From NCBI GenBank assembly GCA_001897035.1, contig MKRS01000460.1, positions 1 to 7,962 of the forward strand: DNA of 7,962 nt, in the 5' to 3' direction. The translations under genes were made by a program, and so were the position numbers. Source of the DNA: Bacteroidales bacterium 45-6. Its GTDB lineage: Bacteria > Bacteroidota > Bacteroidia > Bacteroidales > Dysgonomonadaceae. Shown here piece by piece: positions 6,470 through 7,962 of this stretch. A model generated the notes under the pieces. The model was not told where the DNA came from. It did not search any database and worked only from the letters and a program-made list of their open reading frames with translations. The number at the start of each line of letters is the position of its first letter. Position 1 is the first letter of the stretch.

Positions 6470-7057
6470 TTATTGTGCTACAACTACTTTAGGGAAACGC
6501 ATCACCTTCCCGTCCAGCGTGTATCCTTTCACTACGGTGTCGATGATTTTGTTTTTCAGTTCGTCGCTTGGTGCGGGAATCATGGTCAAGGCTTCGTGCT
6601 GGTCGGCATCGAATGGCAAACCGTTTGTTTCCATCGCCTTCACCCCGTTCTTTTCGAGAAATGACAGAAATTTGTTGTATATCAGGTCGATTCCTTCTTT
6701 GAGGGCGTTGATGTCTTCTGCCGATTGCAGGTTGGTGATGGCCCTTTCAAAATCGTCCACCACTGGCAAGATTCCCGAGATAACTCGTTCGCTGCCCGAA
6801 CGCAACAAGTCGCTTTTTTCCTTCAATGTGCGTTTTCTGTAATTGTCGAAATCTGCATGAAGGCGCAAGTAGTTGTCATTTAGTTCGTTGAACTTTTGTT
6901 CCCAGTTTTCTGCCTCCGGAGTAGCATCTTTGTTTTCATCGGACACATTGTCACTCTCCGCAGCTTCGTTTTCTGCCACAGTTTCATTTTCTGCCGTATT
7001 CGTGTCATTCAGCACCTGGTCTTCGTTCAAGTCTTGGCTCTTGGGTTCTTTGCTCAT
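6470..7057 (-). CDS. grpE: Nucleotide exchange factor GrpE
   Basis: A 195-residue GrpE, which releases ADP from DnaK to reset the chaperone cycle and works as a dimer. Residues 1-50 are a very acidic, Asn/Glu-rich disordered tail. Residues about 50-95 form the long dimer helix (LHADFDNYRKR at 66-76 is the family signature region), followed by the four-helix part with ILPVVDDFERA (96-106). The beta domain contains FDADQHEAL (149-157) and ends in the typical VMRFPKVVVAQ (185-195). The open frame extends upstream to a TTG at 7105, but I chose the ATG at 7057 (MSKEPKSQ) because the extra residues are hydrophobic and unlike any GrpE N-terminus. It is the first gene of a grpE-dnaJ operon. No CIRCE element or clear TTTG/TAnnTTTG promoter is visible upstream, so its heat-shock control is not apparent. 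Confidence 0.96.
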   Translation of the reverse strand: MSKEPKSQDLNEDQVLNDTNTAENETVAENEAAESDNVSDENKDATPEAENWEQKFNELNDNYLRLHADFDNYRKRTLKEKSDLLRSGSERVISGILPVVDDFERAITNLQSAEDINALKEGIDLIYNKFLSFLEKNGVKAMETNGLPFDADQHEALTMIPAPSDELKNKIIDTVVKGYTLDGKVMRFPKVVVAQ

Positions 7058-7115
7058 AACGTCTCTGGTTTTATCTAATCTGTTTATTATCAAAAGAAAA
7101 TACAATAAGAAAAAC

Positions 7116-7137
7116 TCCTGAAAGAAAATATTCAGGA
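7116..7137. promoter_or_regulatory. Dyad TCCTGAA-N8-TTCAGGA upstream of grpE
   Basis: A perfect 7-base inverted repeat, TCCTGAA (7116-7122) and TTCAGGA (7131-7137), with an 8-base AT-rich spacer lies about 60-80 bases upstream of the grpE start. On the grpE strand it is followed by AGTTTTTC. It could be a protein-binding operator for the heat-shock operon, a leader hairpin, or a weak terminator or attenuator. Function is inferred from position only. Confidence 0.35.
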
Positions 7138-7166
7138 AAATTCTATTTCTTTACTACAAAATACTT

Positions 7167-7190
7167 GCCAAACTCCTTCGGGGGATTGGC
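7167..7190. other. Hairpin with TTCG tetraloop in the grpE/permease divergent region
   Basis: GCCAAACTCC (7167-7176) and GGGGATTGGC (7181-7190) pair at 8 of 10 positions plus one wobble around TTCG, closed by a C-G pair. If transcribed on the + strand this would be a stable cUUCGg tetraloop. No T tract follows on either strand. The 7058-7332 gap has no recognisable gene. A TATTTTTA at 7249 with TTTG at 7230 resembles a + strand promoter, but the 15-base spacing is too short to trust. Confidence 0.3.
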
Positions 7191-7332
7191 TTCTCTGGCT
7201 GGAAAATAAAAATGGGGTTAAAAACTGGCTTTGTAAGCTTAAAAGTGCTATTTTTACAAAAATTGAAAAGTTTAAATGTAAAATTTTAAGTCACTCGCCT
7301 TCCCGTGGCTATTCTAACGCAATATTTTCCCT

Positions 7333-7959
7333 ATGTTATACATCACACTTGCCATTTTGATTGTTGCTTCCATCTTCTTCATGCAAGGAAAAGTCCGTTC
7401 CGACTTGGTTGCTTTGTGTGCGCTTTTATTGCTGATGCTGTTTGGCATTCTAACTCCAACCGAGGCTTTGGCCGGGTTTTCGAATTCGGTTGTGATTATG
7501 ATGGTGGGCTTGTTTGTCGTCGGGGCCGGGATTTTCCGCACGGGTCTGGCCAAAATGATAAGTAGCCGGATCTTGCAGTTGGCGGGAAATAGTGAAAACA
7601 AGCTGTTTGTCCTGGTGATGCTTTCTACGGCCACCATCGGTGCATTTGTGAGCAACACGGGCACGGTGGCGGTGATGATGCCTATCGTGGTGAGCTTGGC
7701 GGCCAATGCCAATGTCAATCCCAGCCGCTATCTCATGCCGTTGGCATTTGCAAGCAGCTTGGGGCTGTTCACGCTGATTAGCACACCGCCCAACTTGGTG
7801 ATACAAGACGTATTGGTGAGGTCTGGGGGAGAGCCGCTCTCGTTCTTCTCATTTGCGCCAGTTGGCGTCATTTGCCTTGGCATCGGCTTGATATACTTGT
7901 TCTTTGCCAGCAAACTGCTTGTGGGAAAACGAAATACTGCTGCTTCAAACAAAAAATAG
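7333..7959 (+). CDS. SLC13/DASS-family permease, N-terminal part only (stop after 208 codons)
   Basis: A 208-residue, strongly hydrophobic protein matching the N-terminal third of SLC13/DASS (divalent anion:sodium symporter) permeases, most like the ones of about 600 residues that carry central RCK/TrkA_C domains. Visible family marks are VRSDLVALCALLLLMLFGIL (21-40), TPTEALAGFSNSVVIMM (41-57), the SNT signature in FVSNTGTVAVMMPI (105-118) and TPPNLVI (151-157). About five or six membrane segments are present, ending with one at about 176-193, then a charged tail, KRNTAASNKK. Family members normally continue into the RCK domains and a second membrane half with a second SNT motif, which together form the substrate site. 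Here a TAG follows a run of six A (7951-7956), three bases before the window ends. It may be a frameshifted or split gene, a sequencing indel, or a real short protein. The substrate cannot be inferred. Confidence 0.75.
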   Translation: MLYITLAILIVASIFFMQGKVRSDLVALCALLLLMLFGILTPTEALAGFSNSVVIMMVGLFVVGAGIFRTGLAKMISSRILQLAGNSENKLFVLVMLSTATIGAFVSNTGTVAVMMPIVVSLAANANVNPSRYLMPLAFASSLGLFTLISTPPNLVIQDVLVRSGGEPLSFFSFAPVGVICLGIGLIYLFFASKLLVGKRNTAASNKK

Positions 7960-7962
7960 TTT

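Noticed and set aside
5600..6664. 354-codon open frame on the + strand across dnaJ and part of grpE
   Set aside because: It is antisense to two well-recognised genes and crosses their boundary; the product shows no domain and only reflects codon bias of dnaJ and grpE.
7058..7105. Upstream extension of grpE to a TTG start
   Set aside because: The 16 extra residues are hydrophobic and unlike GrpE N-termini; the ATG at 7057 gives the normal acidic start.

Overview
The window comes from a member of the Bacteroidota, most likely Bacteroidales-like. Three things point there: the linked ssb-gldE-gldD genes, a grpE-dnaJ pair without dnaK, and promoters of the TTTG / TAnnTTTG type used by the Bacteroidota primary sigma factor. 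Most genes are ordinary chromosomal housekeeping genes. I see no phage, transposon, integron, CRISPR array, rRNA or tRNA.

Layout. At the left end a small secreted metal-binding protein (74-466, +) converges with a 593-residue OadA/PycB-type carboxyltransferase (589-2370, -), with a terminator-like hairpin between them. About 300 bases of non-coding DNA follow, holding the carboxyltransferase promoter and a possible terminator for the next group. That group is read leftward as ssb, gldE, gldD. SSB is the replication and repair single-strand-binding protein; GldE is a CNNM/CorC-type membrane protein with CBS domains; GldD is a lipoprotein. gldE and gldD overlap by 4 bases. Next, also leftward, is the heat-shock pair grpE-dnaJ, the co-chaperones of DnaK. 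At the right end an SLC13/DASS permease gene is divergent from grpE and stops after 208 codons, about a third of the usual family length.

Two observations stand out. First, the carboxyltransferase has a C-terminal biotinyl-type domain in which the usual AMKM biotin-acceptor motif reads TYYG, so the acceptor lysine is a tyrosine, while the metal ligands of the catalytic barrel are kept. It probably cannot carry its own biotin. Second, two intergenic gaps hold short, degenerate, strictly periodic arrays: eight 8-mers after ssb, and about eight 7-mers after dnaJ. Each begins 2-5 bases after a stop codon, is built on a self-complementary core (GTnnAC or AGCT), and can fold into one long hairpin without a terminator-like T tract. 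They have unrelated sequences but the same design and position, which suggests a common kind of generating process or function.

Smaller points are the likely TTG start of gldE, a shortened Cys spacing and Met/Lys-rich tail in the metal-binding protein, and two dyad structures in the grpE-permease intergenic region.
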